A DNA stretch of 48,145 bases from CAMFKD01 sp964436955. GTDB lineage: Bacteria > Chlamydiota > Chlamydiia > Chlamydiales > JAJFMA01. Location: assembly GCA_964436955.1 (NCBI GenBank), contig CAYTFC010000013.1, positions 1 to 48,145 on the forward strand, read 5' to 3'. Below the pieces are notes generated by a model. That model made no database searches. It had not been told where the DNA came from and worked only from the letters and a program-made list of their open reading frames with translations. Shown here in pieces: positions 33,685 through 42,623 of the stretch; the first letter of the stretch is position 1, and each line of letters opens with the position of its first letter. A program made the position numbers and the translations under genes.

Positions 33685-35400
33685 TTATTGTACTGCGCGG
33701 ATTAGCAGGCCAGCCAATGGATAGCGGTTTTTTGGGTTACCATCTTTAATAAGGTCCAAAAGCGCCTGAGTGCCGTGATCATCTTGCCGCGAGGCCAGAG
33801 TTTCCACTGTTGCTAAATACAAACGGGATGTTTCTTCTGGGGTGAGTTGATGCTCATGGCCTGGATCGCGAAGTTCCCAAGGCACCATGGGCCGAAAGCG
33901 AATCAAATCCACCTGACACTGATCGTGGACCCACCTTTTTAGGGCGTCCGCGTACGGCCCTTCGACGCCCAATCGAAATAAAGCTAAATTGCAGTAGTTT
34001 CGCACCAGAGGAGCGCCAATTTTCTCCTGATATTTTTGGAGTAAGCTGATGGCATCGTCACTACCTAGATTTTCTAGAAGTGTCACCAAGGTTGGAACAA
34101 GGTCGTTTTGCTGTTGCTCAAAGATGCTATCCGCGAGTACGAGAAAATCGCTTTCAGGTAGATCTAGTGCTAATGTTAAGGCTATTTCACGCATTTTTTT
34201 AGACAGTTCTAATGCGAAAGGTGCACTGTCGGCTGATAGGGAGGCTATGGGAATACACTTCCAGGCTGTTAGTGTTTTGCCATGTGAAAGACAGCGTACA
34301 TAAAGATGTGTTTGGCATGAGTTGATTAAAAGACGTCTTAGGAATGGTAGGCAGCGCGAATCACCCAGTTGTAGAAGAGCAAAAGTAGCGTTGAGTTGTA
34401 TCTGAGGATTATCCGTACGACAAAGCTGTGCTAATAGATCTTCGCTGCCTTCCACTTGTCCAAGTGTAAAGATGGCAAGTAAGTGGCCTTCGCTGGCCAG
34501 CTTTTGGATGGGTTTCGCATATTCTAAGTGTCCCAGCTGGAATAATGCTAAATTGGCTGACAAACTTACGTGGGCAGTTTTTGAATTTGCCATCTCCTTC
34601 AAACGCTCAACGGCGCCTTCGTCAGCAAGCTTGCCCAGTGCTGCCGCACAGGCTTCTTGTTGACCGGCATCCAGATGCGTAGAGAGTTGTCGAATTTGTG
34701 GGATAAGATCGTCGCGACCATGATCTGCTGCTGCAAAAATGGCTGCTAAACGCACCGATTGTTCTTGGTGGTTCATTAGGCGTCTTAGCTGACGAATGGA
34801 ACGGGCATCTCCGATTGTGGCAAAAATCTCGGCAAACAATGGCCATACCAGACAGGGGAGCTTGCACATAAGCGCTTCAGCCTGCCCGACAGCTCCCCGA
34901 TGTTTTTTTTTCGCTAAGAGATATACGGCTTCAAGACGTATCAGGGCATCTTCGGACGTGATGGCTCGACTCACCAATTCATCCGTAGTGTCTGTTTGGC
35001 GCTGTGCCAGAAGGTTTACGGCGGCTAACCGAATTTGTGGATTTCGATTGCAGAGTCCCTCAATAATGACGTGGGTGGCCCTGTCATGTGCGGCTACTCC
35101 CGCGCCAAAAATGGCTAAAAGCTGTGTCTCAGGGCAGTCACAGGTGGCACCATAATCTAAAAGAACGAGACCCATATTTTGCAGGAGGTCGTGATCGGGA
35201 CGTCCAAGTGCTTGCGCATATGTGCGATAGAGGTCAATTCCTTCTGTGACATAGCCTCGTCGCATTAAAAAAAGTACACGCGCAGGCATTCCTTTGGTAT
35301 CAACTGCAGAAGCGGCAGGCGCTGCATCTACTGGAAAAGCCAGCGCGGAAAATAGTGCTGTGGCAACGCAGAGGAGTTTTGTTAACAAAGGTAGTCCCAT
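33685..35400 (-). CDS. Secreted HEAT-repeat protein
   Basis: 571 residues from ATG 35400. An N-terminal signal peptide (MGLPLLTKLLCVATALFSAL ending near VDAAPAA) is followed by a chain of HEAT-like helical pairs: repeated patterns such as PQIRLAAVNLLAQ, ALIRLEAVYLLAK, QSVRLAAIFAAAD and PQIQLNATFALLQLG. Such solenoids act as periplasmic protein-binding scaffolds. The start lies inside the maf gene's end (19-base overlap); the longer frame upstream would hide the signal peptide, so I discount it. It probably shares a transcript with maf and the 104-residue gene. Partner unknown. Confidence 0.82.
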   Translation of the reverse strand: MGLPLLTKLLCVATALFSALAFPVDAAPAASAVDTKGMPARVLFLMRRGYVTEGIDLYRTYAQALGRPDHDLLQNMGLVLLDYGATCDCPETQLLAIFGAGVAAHDRATHVIIEGLCNRNPQIRLAAVNLLAQRQTDTTDELVSRAITSEDALIRLEAVYLLAKKKHRGAVGQAEALMCKLPCLVWPLFAEIFATIGDARSIRQLRRLMNHQEQSVRLAAIFAAADHGRDDLIPQIRQLSTHLDAGQQEACAAALGKLADEGAVERLKEMANSKTAHVSLSANLALFQLGHLEYAKPIQKLASEGHLLAIFTLGQVEGSEDLLAQLCRTDNPQIQLNATFALLQLGDSRCLPFLRRLLINSCQTHLYVRCLSHGKTLTAWKCIPIASLSADSAPFALELSKKMREIALTLALDLPESDFLVLADSIFEQQQNDLVPTLVTLLENLGSDDAISLLQKYQEKIGAPLVRNYCNLALFRLGVEGPYADALKRWVHDQCQVDLIRFRPMVPWELRDPGHEHQLTPEETSRLYLATVETLASRQDDHGTQALLDLIKDGNPKNRYPLAGLLIRAVQ

Positions 35401-35963
35401 AAATCGATATTCACTTTTGCTAGCAATTCTTCTAGCCCGGCAAGGGGTAAGCCCATCGCATTGTAGTGACAACCCTCTACTCGACGAGCGATGATTCCTC
35501 CGCCGAGCTGCACTGAAAATGATCCTGCTTTATCCAGGCAAGGAACATTTTTGTGATACTTTTCGAGCCGTTCTAGAGATGCTTCTTTCAGGAGTATACG
35601 GCTTTCCTCGCAGAATTCGTATTGCTCAGAACCCTTAACCAGGGTCATTCCGGTGAAAACGCTGCACCATTGTCCAGACAGTTCTTGCAGATTTTGCAGA
35701 GCCTCGGCGTCGTTTGCAGCTTTGCCATAGATCTTTCCGTTGCAGTACACGACAGTATCCGCAGTGATGATAGGTTGATCAGGGAACTGAGATATGAGGG
35801 ATTTTGCTTTGCCGCGAGAAATTTCGAGGGCATAGGCTGTGGGATCATTTTTAAAGACAACTTTTTCTTCATCAAAGGGAGGTACTGCCACGATAAACGG
35901 TAGTTTAAAATAGCTCATAATCTCGCGTCGGCGAGGCGATTGTGAGCCTAGAACAACAGTCAT
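35382..35963 (-). CDS. maf: Maf-like nucleoside triphosphate pyrophosphatase
   Basis: 193-residue house-cleaning enzyme that hydrolyses modified or non-canonical NTPs. N-terminal GSQSPRRREIM binds the phosphate. Next come FDEEKV, the catalytic ITADTVV near residue 68, and the C-terminal AGSFSVQLGGG and GLPLAGL, typical for Maf. It overlaps the HEAT-repeat gene by 19 bases and follows the small unknown gene after eight bases. The last few residues extend into the next gene. Confidence 0.92.
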   Translation of the reverse strand: MTVVLGSQSPRRREIMSYFKLPFIVAVPPFDEEKVVFKNDPTAYALEISRGKAKSLISQFPDQPIITADTVVYCNGKIYGKAANDAEALQNLQELSGQWCSVFTGMTLVKGSEQYEFCEESRILLKEASLERLEKYHKNVPCLDKAGSFSVQLGGGIIARRVEGCHYNAMGLPLAGLEELLAKVNIDLWDYLC

Positions 35964-35971
35964 GAGAATAC

Positions 35972-36286
35972 CTATGTTACGAGAGTGATCGGGAGCAGAT
36001 ACACGTTAAAATGGTTGTTGGCTAGGGCAGGACAGTAGAAACGTAATCGGGAGCGGACCGCAGCCTCGCGCAACCGAAGTTCGTGAATAGGGATCTGATC
36101 GCTATGGACGAAGATGCCAAAGTAGTCTTTGCCTTGGAATCGCTGTTCTTTTAATTCGGATTCGTCAGCAAGAATTTTGGCTTGATTCCAAGCCGAGCTG
36201 TGATTAAGGGCTATACGTATCTCTGTAGTGAGAACGCATCCGACGAAAAGCTTGGTGATGACTCTTTCTTTGATATCTGTATCCAT
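35972..36286 (-). CDS. Small hypothetical protein upstream of maf
   Basis: 104-residue protein with no recognisable motif and no signal peptide or membrane segment. ATG 36286 starts MDTDIKERVITKLFVGC. Eight bases separate its stop from the maf ATG, so co-transcription is likely. Its central part (FQGKDYFGIFVHSDQIPIHE) is beta-like and the rest helical. Nothing more can be said. Confidence 0.6.
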   Translation of the reverse strand: MDTDIKERVITKLFVGCVLTTEIRIALNHSSAWNQAKILADESELKEQRFQGKDYFGIFVHSDQIPIHELRLREAAVRSRLRFYCPALANNHFNVYLLPITLVT

Positions 36287-36383
36287 GGTTAAAGCCTACC
36301 ACAACGAAAGCCGAGCATTCAAAGAAAAATCGATGCTTTGAAGAGGAAAGCGACAAGAAGGACAACAAATGGGGGTGAGTCTA

Positions 36384-36418
36384 TTTACGTCCTTTTCGTC
36401 TTTTACGTCCTTTTCGTC
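36384..36418. repeat. Two 17-base direct repeats
   Basis: TTTACGTCCTTTTCGTC occurs at 36384-36400 and again at 36402-36418. The same style of pyrimidine-rich sequence ends the hairpin near 12050. It lies just after the pgl stop and may form part of its transcript end. Confidence 0.7.
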
Positions 36419-36428
36419 CTTAAAAGGA

Positions 36429-37190
36429 CTATTGCGGAAGTATGTCGGTGGCGGCACCTTCGTCTAGGATCCACAAGGCTTTGTGGGTGGAAGTGCCTAA
36501 ATGTTGAGCTGGCAAGTCGCCAACTTGTGAAAAGATGTCATTCAGCATCTTGGCTTTGGATTTACCCAACACGTAAATAACAATTGATGAAGCTTGGTTA
36601 ATGCAATCAAATGTTAACGTCATTCGCCAGGTGTTTTGTTGAGGCACCCAATTTGCAACTACTAATCGTCCCTTAGCATTTAAAGCGTGGGTTTGTGGAA
36701 ACAACGATGCAGTATGTCCATCGGGTCCCATGCCTAGCATCACCATGTCAAATATGCCACCTGAAAGACGTTCCCTTATCAATTTTTCATAAGCTTCCGC
36801 ATTAGCGACAATATTTTCTTCTGCATGCATGCGGAAAATATTGTTCTTAGGGATAGGCAGTTTTGTCAATCCCGATTCCATGGCCATATGATAATTGCTT
36901 TCAGAACTGGTGGGAGGCACACTTCTTTCATCACTCCAAAAGAGCAAAACTTTGGACCAGTCAAGCGCCTTATGATGGGACTCCTCAGATAACCCACGAT
37001 AAATTGTCGCGGGCGTGCTACCACCAGATAGGGCCACGGCAAAGTAGCCATGGTCGTTGATACTCTTACGTGCATGATAGATGAAGTGATCAATGCAAAA
37101 TGAAAGGGTTGCAAACTGACCGCCTGGTACTACGATATCGCGTCGATCGTCAAAGGACTGCACTTTTTCTAGGATGGACTCTTTGTTCAT
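36429..37190 (-). CDS. pgl: 6-phosphogluconolactonase
   Basis: Second step of the oxidative pentose phosphate pathway: hydrolyses 6-phosphogluconolactone. 253 residues of the DevB/Pgl type: FAVALSGGSTPATIYRGL near residue 50, WSDERSVPP near 88, and LGMGPDGHTASLFPQ near 153 with the catalytic His. The ATG overlaps the OpcA stop by four bases. With zwf and opcA it forms one coupled operon. Confidence 0.92.
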   Translation of the reverse strand: MNKESILEKVQSFDDRRDIVVPGGQFATLSFCIDHFIYHARKSINDHGYFAVALSGGSTPATIYRGLSEESHHKALDWSKVLLFWSDERSVPPTSSESNYHMAMESGLTKLPIPKNNIFRMHAEENIVANAEAYEKLIRERLSGGIFDMVMLGMGPDGHTASLFPQTHALNAKGRLVVANWVPQQNTWRMTLTFDCINQASSIVIYVLGKSKAKMLNDIFSQVGDLPAQHLGTSTHKALWILDEGAATDILPQ

Positions 37191-38257
37191 TGTTTCCAGT
37201 CTTGTTGCGAGAGCATTTGAAGTGTTTGTAGGTAATGTTCGCTGCTACCACCGTAGAAGAGATCTTTGAGGAATTGGTACTTCAATCGAGGGCCAGAAAT
37301 CATCACTGAAAAAGGAAGTTCACAAGCTTCTGTAGACGCAATATGGACTGTGGCCTGTTCGGTACCTGGTTTTTGCTTGAGTGAAAAGTGATGTTCATAA
37401 CCACCTTCAATTTCAACACTTAAAATGCTTCCAGGAGGCGATTCTTGGTATTTTTCGGAACATAGCTCTATTTCAGTATCATCTTCTCCATTTGAATAGG
37501 TCACTCGCGTAATGGGTTCCCCAGGTTCCAAGTGTTTTAATTTCCAGCCCAATCGTGATGCTAGCCAAGCTTGTAAATATAGGGCTTGAATGGCTCCCTT
37601 ATGGAAAAAGTCATCTTCGCGACTGTTAAATGTAATGGATATCTTTTTGGCGATTCTTAGCTGTTTGAGCCTTCCATGAGTATCGAAAACTTCATCAAAT
37701 GCATCGCGCCAACCTTTCATGCGAGCCCAGTTTAGATCGACCAAGTTCACTAACGATGCTTCGGCTTGAGCGAGTATTCTCGCACTAAAGCGTTGTAGAT
37801 TGTCTGCGGTTTCAGAATCAAATATTAGGCGTGTACTATGCTTAAGGAGCTGCGGTAAGATTTCCAGTTCAGTGGAAGGATCCTGGCCCCATAACAAGAC
37901 CACTGGAAGATCGGGAAGAAGGTAGGGTAAGATCAAAAAGGGAATCTGGGCTCGTTGCTCAGGTGTGAAGTGGAAAATAGCCTCTTCATAGCCTGTAAGA
38001 TAGGGGCCACGGCGGATGGCGGAGCTTTGAAATTCGACCGTGACCTTTGGCGCGGTAGAACGGCAGTCCATTTCTGCAAAATGGATGCGGCTGGGAAAAT
38101 GCTCCACGATGCTGTGAACGAGTCCCTTAAAATATTTCGTCCGCTGCGGCAATGGAGAAAACACGACGATATTAAAGAGACACGAACTTAATCCGACCTC
38201 TTTATCCTCTGGACACGTGTCCAGCGAGATAGCCGCGGGTTTATCTGTTTGCATCAA
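37187..38257 (-). CDS. opcA: Glucose-6-phosphate dehydrogenase assembly protein (OpcA-like)
   Basis: Helper of glucose-6-phosphate dehydrogenase, described mainly in cyanobacteria and actinobacteria. The 356 residues include the family's PYLLPDLPVVLLWGQDPS segment near residue 120 and a C-terminal region with LASRLGWKLK near 235. It lies between zwf (five-base gap) and pgl (four-base overlap), the position OpcA takes in those phyla. In Chlamydia trachomatis I recall zwf directly beside pgl, so the insert is notable. Substrate-binding roles are inferred from the family. Confidence 0.8.
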   Translation of the reverse strand: MMQTDKPAAISLDTCPEDKEVGLSSCLFNIVVFSPLPQRTKYFKGLVHSIVEHFPSRIHFAEMDCRSTAPKVTVEFQSSAIRRGPYLTGYEEAIFHFTPEQRAQIPFLILPYLLPDLPVVLLWGQDPSTELEILPQLLKHSTRLIFDSETADNLQRFSARILAQAEASLVNLVDLNWARMKGWRDAFDEVFDTHGRLKQLRIAKKISITFNSREDDFFHKGAIQALYLQAWLASRLGWKLKHLEPGEPITRVTYSNGEDDTEIELCSEKYQESPPGSILSVEIEGGYEHHFSLKQKPGTEQATVHIASTEACELPFSVMISGPRLKYQFLKDLFYGGSSEHYLQTLQMLSQQDWKQ

Positions 38258-38262
38258 TTACC

Positions 38263-39810
38263 TCACAATAAGCGCCATTTACGGCCATCAGTGGCAAGCA
38301 TCATATCAGACTCTAGAGGGCCCCACTTCCCGGCCGGATAGTTGGGGAAATTGGGAGGTTTTATAGCCTTCCATTTTTCAAGAATAGGAGTAAAAAATCG
38401 CCAGGAGGCAAGAACTTCGTCATTACGCGCAAAAAGGGTACTATCGCCCGCCATACAATCGCATAGCAATCGTTCATAAGCCTCTTGTTGAGCTGCACCG
38501 AAATAGGATTCGTAATGAAAATCCATTTTAACAGGATGCACGAACGTTTCTTGTCCCGGTACTTTACAATTGGTTGTGAGGGAAATATTTTCGTTTGGTT
38601 GAATACGAATGGCCAAAACGTTTGAGGGATTTGCCCGTCCGTCACGTTGGTAGAGATGCCCCGGCGCTTCTTTAAATGTGATGGCAATTTCAGTGACGCG
38701 TTTTGGCATACGCTTTCCACTCCGCAGATAGAACGGTACACCTGCCCAACGCCAGTTATCGATAAACAACTTTACCGCCACATAACTTTCTACGGTTGAT
38801 GTAGGCGACACATGCTCTTCGTTCCGATACCCTTGGACAGATTCACCGTTGATGATACCAGGACCATATTGTCCGCGTACCACGCACTTGTAGAAGTCTG
38901 TAGATACAATCGGGGTAATGGATGAAATGACTTTAACTTTTTCATCACGAATAGCATCTGCTTGCAGGCTATTGGGAGGTTCCATTGCAATGAGTGACAG
39001 TAGCTGCATCATGTGGTTTTGTACAATATCGCGGAGCATTCCTTGCTCTTCCCACAGATTTCCACGTGTACCCACGCCTAAATCTTCAGCGACGGCTATT
39101 TGTACATGGTCGATATGGTGTCGGTTCCACAAAGCCTCAAAGATGGGATTTGTGTAACGTAATACCAGTAAGTTTTGAACCGTTTCCTTACCCAACCAGT
39201 GGTCGATGCGATATGTTTGCGATTCGTCCAGATATTTGCTGATGTGGTCTTGCAGAATAATGGCCGAGTCTAAATCGTGTCCAAAGGGCTTTTCGATGAT
39301 GACGCGTGACCAAGGAGCTCCTGGTTCATCATGAGCATAGATGAGACCGTGCTTTTTGAGTTTGCCGACAAGAGTAGGGAAGAAGCTGGGTTGCGTGGAA
39401 AGATAGAAAACTCTATTTCCCTTCGTGCCAAACTGAACATCGAGGTCGCGCAGGCGCTTAGCAAGCTTATCGTAGCCTTCGTCGTTATCAAATTCTGATT
39501 GGTGATAATAGAGTTGCTGACCAAAGGACTTCCACAATTCTTCATCCACGGGTTTAACGCGGGAGAACTTATTGATGGACGTATGCATTTCATTGCGAAA
39601 GTCCCCATCTGATTTGGGGCGACGCGCAAAGCCCACACAGGCAAAGTGTGCTGGCAGCTGTCCATCTCGTGCGAGGTTATAGAGAGCTGGCACGAGGCGG
39701 CGGTGGGTAAGGTCCCCTGTTGCACCGAAGATAACCATGATGCATGGAGCGGCGATTTTGTTGGAGTTTGTGCCTTCTTGGAATGGACTGTGAAAGATTG
39801 CCGGATTCAT
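38263..39810 (-). CDS. zwf: Glucose-6-phosphate 1-dehydrogenase
   Basis: Oxidises glucose 6-phosphate with NADP+, first step of the oxidative pentose phosphate pathway. 515 residues. The cofactor fold reads FGATGDLTHRRLVPALYNL near residue 28; EKPFGHD near 173 and the active-site motif RIDHWLGKETVQNLL near 198 are present. Later KRVTEIAITFK and the C-terminal region are ordinary. First gene of the zwf-opcA-pgl operon; the divergent small membrane protein gene lies upstream. Confidence 0.95.
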   Translation of the reverse strand: MNPAIFHSPFQEGTNSNKIAAPCIMVIFGATGDLTHRRLVPALYNLARDGQLPAHFACVGFARRPKSDGDFRNEMHTSINKFSRVKPVDEELWKSFGQQLYYHQSEFDNDEGYDKLAKRLRDLDVQFGTKGNRVFYLSTQPSFFPTLVGKLKKHGLIYAHDEPGAPWSRVIIEKPFGHDLDSAIILQDHISKYLDESQTYRIDHWLGKETVQNLLVLRYTNPIFEALWNRHHIDHVQIAVAEDLGVGTRGNLWEEQGMLRDIVQNHMMQLLSLIAMEPPNSLQADAIRDEKVKVISSITPIVSTDFYKCVVRGQYGPGIINGESVQGYRNEEHVSPTSTVESYVAVKLFIDNWRWAGVPFYLRSGKRMPKRVTEIAITFKEAPGHLYQRDGRANPSNVLAIRIQPNENISLTTNCKVPGQETFVHPVKMDFHYESYFGAAQQEAYERLLCDCMAGDSTLFARNDEVLASWRFFTPILEKWKAIKPPNFPNYPAGKWGPLESDMMLATDGRKWRLL

Positions 39811-39996
39811 GGTGACAACGCCCTTGTAAGTTGCGCTTCACGTTATCAAATCGTTAGAGGCTTCACAATACAAAAGGAGTAGCACGCACATTTTTAGAGG
39901 GATAAATTGATTCGAGTAATTATTTTATTTACTGTAATTTTTGATGATGCTACGATCCGCGATGTATGTTATTTTTTGAAATATAGGAGGATAGTA

Positions 39997-40449
39997 ATGG
40001 ATATTGCAGGTCATGTAGGTTCATCGGTATTAAGTGCGATTAGATTAGCGAGCTTTGTGGGTGGAGGGGAGATTGTTACAAGATGTGACAATAGTTGCTT
40101 ACCTGTGATTGGAAGCTTTGGTCAAATTGCTCCCCCAGCCCCTATGTATCCTGAAGGGATCGGTGCTGTTTATGGGTTTGCGCAATTTGCAGTTAACACC
40201 GTATTATCTGGGGCATTTGTCGCTCTTTCATTAACTTTGCCAATGAATTGCGTAGGTTATGTGGTATTCAAAATTCTACAGGTCATAGCAGTGGCGGCTA
40301 TAACTGCTGCTATAATGCCGATGTGGACTGGCGAGTGCATAAAGAAATTGGCTCAAGGCGATGCCTTAAAGTTAACAACAGAAACGGCCATCGTTTCAAT
40401 AATTATCCAGTTTTTAGCTGATGCAGCTTGGAATGTCTTGCTTGGCTAA
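39997..40449 (+). CDS. Small membrane protein with bilobed hydrophobic domain
   Basis: 150 residues from ATG 39997, chosen because AGGAGG lies six bases upstream; an in-frame codon at 39907 is discounted. The centre (about residues 55-110) is two hydrophobic segments joined by a short turn, FAQFAVNTVLSGAFVAL and VVFKILQVIAVAAITAA, with a third segment near the C-terminus. The paired segments resemble inclusion-membrane (Inc) proteins of chlamydiae, which share hydropathy rather than sequence. It sits between zwf and yqgF, which I recall as adjacent in C. trachomatis. No function assigned. Confidence 0.65.
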   Translation: MDIAGHVGSSVLSAIRLASFVGGGEIVTRCDNSCLPVIGSFGQIAPPAPMYPEGIGAVYGFAQFAVNTVLSGAFVALSLTLPMNCVGYVVFKILQVIAVAAITAAIMPMWTGECIKKLAQGDALKLTTETAIVSIIIQFLADAAWNVLLG

Positions 40450-40504
40450 TTTTTACCTAAAGCCGGTTTAGTTTAGCCAGATTTTCAAACAAAGTTAAAC
40501 CTTT

Positions 40505-40535
40505 TTTAGGGTAGTTTCGCTGAAGCTACTCTAAA
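40505..40535. terminator. Imperfect hairpin between convergent genes
   Basis: TTTAGGGTAGTTTC and its near-complement GAAGCTACTCTAAA pair with two mismatches, directly between the 150-residue gene and the convergent yqgF. There is no proper U tract on either strand. Confidence 0.4.
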
Positions 40536-40548
40536 ACGTGACTCGGAA

Positions 40549-41007
40549 CTAAAGTCCTTTACTATCTAGATAGGACTGAAGGATGATGACGGCGGCTACT
40601 TGGTCCACATGCTTGGCTCGCTGCTTACGGCGCATATTGCCTTCTCGCATAGAGCGGTCAGCTTGTACCGATGTGAGTCGCTCATCCCAAAGAACGATAG
40701 GAACCGAGATAAGAGTCTTTAGGATGCTTACAAAGTGATGCACTTCATCGGCCATGACGCCGACCTCGCCACTCATACGAAGAGGCAATCCCACCACAAT
40801 TTCTTGAATATCATAAGCCCCAGCGGTCGCATGTGCTTGCAGCGTTTGTGCTATTTTTTCGGCTGACGCTTCCAGCTTTTTGTCGGCCGCAACGGTAGGC
40901 ACCATCATTGCAATGACCTTGCGTTCATCCGATACGGCCAGGCCGATGCGAGCTAATCCAAAGTCGATGGCAATAATCCGAGTAGGCTTAGGTTTTGATG
41001 GTTGCAC
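40549..41007 (-). CDS. yqgF: RuvX/YqgF-type Holliday junction resolvase-like nuclease
   Basis: Small RNase H-fold nuclease linked to rRNA processing and junction resolution. From GTG 41007 the product has 152 residues. The motifs are IAIDFGLARIGLAV (first Asp, residue 14), VVGLPLRMSGEVG and LWDERLTSVQADR, with HVDQVAAVIIL near the end. GTG overlaps the pyrG stop as TAGTG, and GAAGAG precedes it. The longer frame would run through the pyrG coding end and is rejected. Third gene of kdsB-pyrG-yqgF. Confidence 0.88.
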   Translation of the reverse strand: MQPSKPKPTRIIAIDFGLARIGLAVSDERKVIAMMVPTVAADKKLEASAEKIAQTLQAHATAGAYDIQEIVVGLPLRMSGEVGVMADEVHHFVSILKTLISVPIVLWDERLTSVQADRSMREGNMRRKQRAKHVDQVAAVIILQSYLDSKGL

Positions 41008-42623
41008 TAACTCTTCTTCTGATGTGCAATCATCGCCCCGACAAAATCTCGGAACAAGGGATGAGGTTGCGTGGGTTTTGATTGAAACTCCGGGTGAAAC
41101 TGTACTCCAACCATCCAAGGATGGCCTTCCACTTCGGCTATTTCTGCTAATGTGCTGTTTTCCAACCTTCCTGAAAGGTTTAGGCCTTTAGCTTCCATCT
41201 CTTCTTGATAACGGTTGTTGTACTCATAGCGATGGCGATGGCGCTCGGAAATCACATCCTTTTCATAAGCTTGGTGGGCTTTGGATCCATGTTTTAAAAC
41301 GCATTTTGAAGCACCTAACCGCATGGTCCCGCCAAGATCTATTACCTGCTGCTGCTCTGAAAGCAACGAAATAACCGGATGTGTTGTGCCTGGATCAATT
41401 TCCGTTGAAGAGGCATCTTCCCAACCCATTACATGGCGAGCAAAGTCCACGACCATAGCTTGCATCCCCAAACAAATGCCAAAATAAGGGATTTTATTGT
41501 CGCGACAATAGGCTGCGGTAAGAATCTTTCCGGTCCAACCGCGTTCACCGAACCCACCTGGTACGAGGTAACCATCGCAGCCTAATATGGATTCTTTGAG
41601 AACACCATCTTCCAGGATTTTGTCCGATTCGAATTGTTTGATCGAGATCTTGCAGCCATGAGAAATCGCGGCATGAGCCAGGGCTTCGAATACAGATTTA
41701 TAGGCATCTTGATGTTCAACGTATTTGCCGACAATGCCCACAGTTACGGTACCTTTGGGATTTTTGATAATCTCGACGATACGTTCCCATTCACTTAGGT
41801 CCACTGGCTTGTCTTGCAGTCCTAGCTTTTGGCAGATCATTGTGCCCATGCCTTGCTCATGCAAGTGCAAGGGAACTTCGTAAATACTGAATTCAACATC
41901 GGGCTCATCAATCACAGCTGCTGGCGCGACATCACAAAAGAGAGCTACTTTTGCCTTAACAGCTTCAGATAAAGGCAATTCACAACGGCAAAGTATGACA
42001 TGTGGAACTATTCCAATTGCGCGCAGGGCGTGAACCGAGTGTTGTGTGGGTTTAGTTTTAAACTCGCCAGCTGCCCTTATATACGGTACATATGTAAGGT
42101 GGATGCTGAGGCAATCGCCAGGACGTTCGTGTTGAAATTGACGGATAGCTTCTAAAAAAGGCAGCGATTCAATGTCGCCTACCGTTCCACCTATTTCTAT
42201 AATAACGACATCAATCCCAGGCTCTTGTTGGGCACAGGCGATGATGCGACTCTTAATTTCATCTGTGATGTGCGGAATGACTTGAACGGTTTTACCGAGG
42301 TAGTCTCCCCGCCGCTCTCGACGAATAACCGTATGATAAATTTGACCAGAGGTCGCATTAGACGCCGCTGTTAGTGGCGAGTTGGTGAACCGGTAGTAAT
42401 GGCCTAGATCGAGGTCGGTTTCCGCGCCGTCATCTGTGACGTATACCTCACCATGCTGATAAGGGCTCATGGTGCCTGGATCGACGTTCAGATAAGGGTC
42501 GAATTTAAGCATCGCGACCCTGATGCCCATCTTTTCGAGGAGAAGGGCAAGGGCAGAGGCACTAAGGCCTTTTCCTAGTGAAGAGCAGACTCCACCAGTG
42601 ACGAATATGAATTTCGTTGGCAT
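41007..42623 (-). CDS. pyrG: CTP synthase
   Basis: Makes CTP from UTP, ATP and glutamine. 538 residues. Synthetase domain: VTGGVCSSLGKG P-loop near residue 9 and the metal-binding LKFDPYLNVDPGTMSPYQHGE near 40. Glutaminase domain: nucleophile Cys in YFGICLGMQ near 383, and the His-Glu pair in VGVQFHPEF near 515. Its start is fixed by the conserved opening (TKFIFVTGG), so the 49-base overlap with the kdsB end is real. Its stop overlaps the yqgF start. Confidence 0.95.
   Translation of the reverse strand: MPTKFIFVTGGVCSSLGKGLSASALALLLEKMGIRVAMLKFDPYLNVDPGTMSPYQHGEVYVTDDGAETDLDLGHYYRFTNSPLTAASNATSGQIYHTVIRRERRGDYLGKTVQVIPHITDEIKSRIIACAQQEPGIDVVIIEIGGTVGDIESLPFLEAIRQFQHERPGDCLSIHLTYVPYIRAAGEFKTKPTQHSVHALRAIGIVPHVILCRCELPLSEAVKAKVALFCDVAPAAVIDEPDVEFSIYEVPLHLHEQGMGTMICQKLGLQDKPVDLSEWERIVEIIKNPKGTVTVGIVGKYVEHQDAYKSVFEALAHAAISHGCKISIKQFESDKILEDGVLKESILGCDGYLVPGGFGERGWTGKILTAAYCRDNKIPYFGICLGMQAMVVDFARHVMGWEDASSTEIDPGTTHPVISLLSEQQQVIDLGGTMRLGASKCVLKHGSKAHQAYEKDVISERHRHRYEYNNRYQEEMEAKGLNLSGRLENSTLAEIAEVEGHPWMVGVQFHPEFQSKPTQPHPLFRDFVGAMIAHQKKS

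Noticed and set aside
39907..39996. Longer start for the small membrane protein
   Set aside because: AGGAGG stands six bases before ATG 39997, while the upstream codon has no ribosome site.
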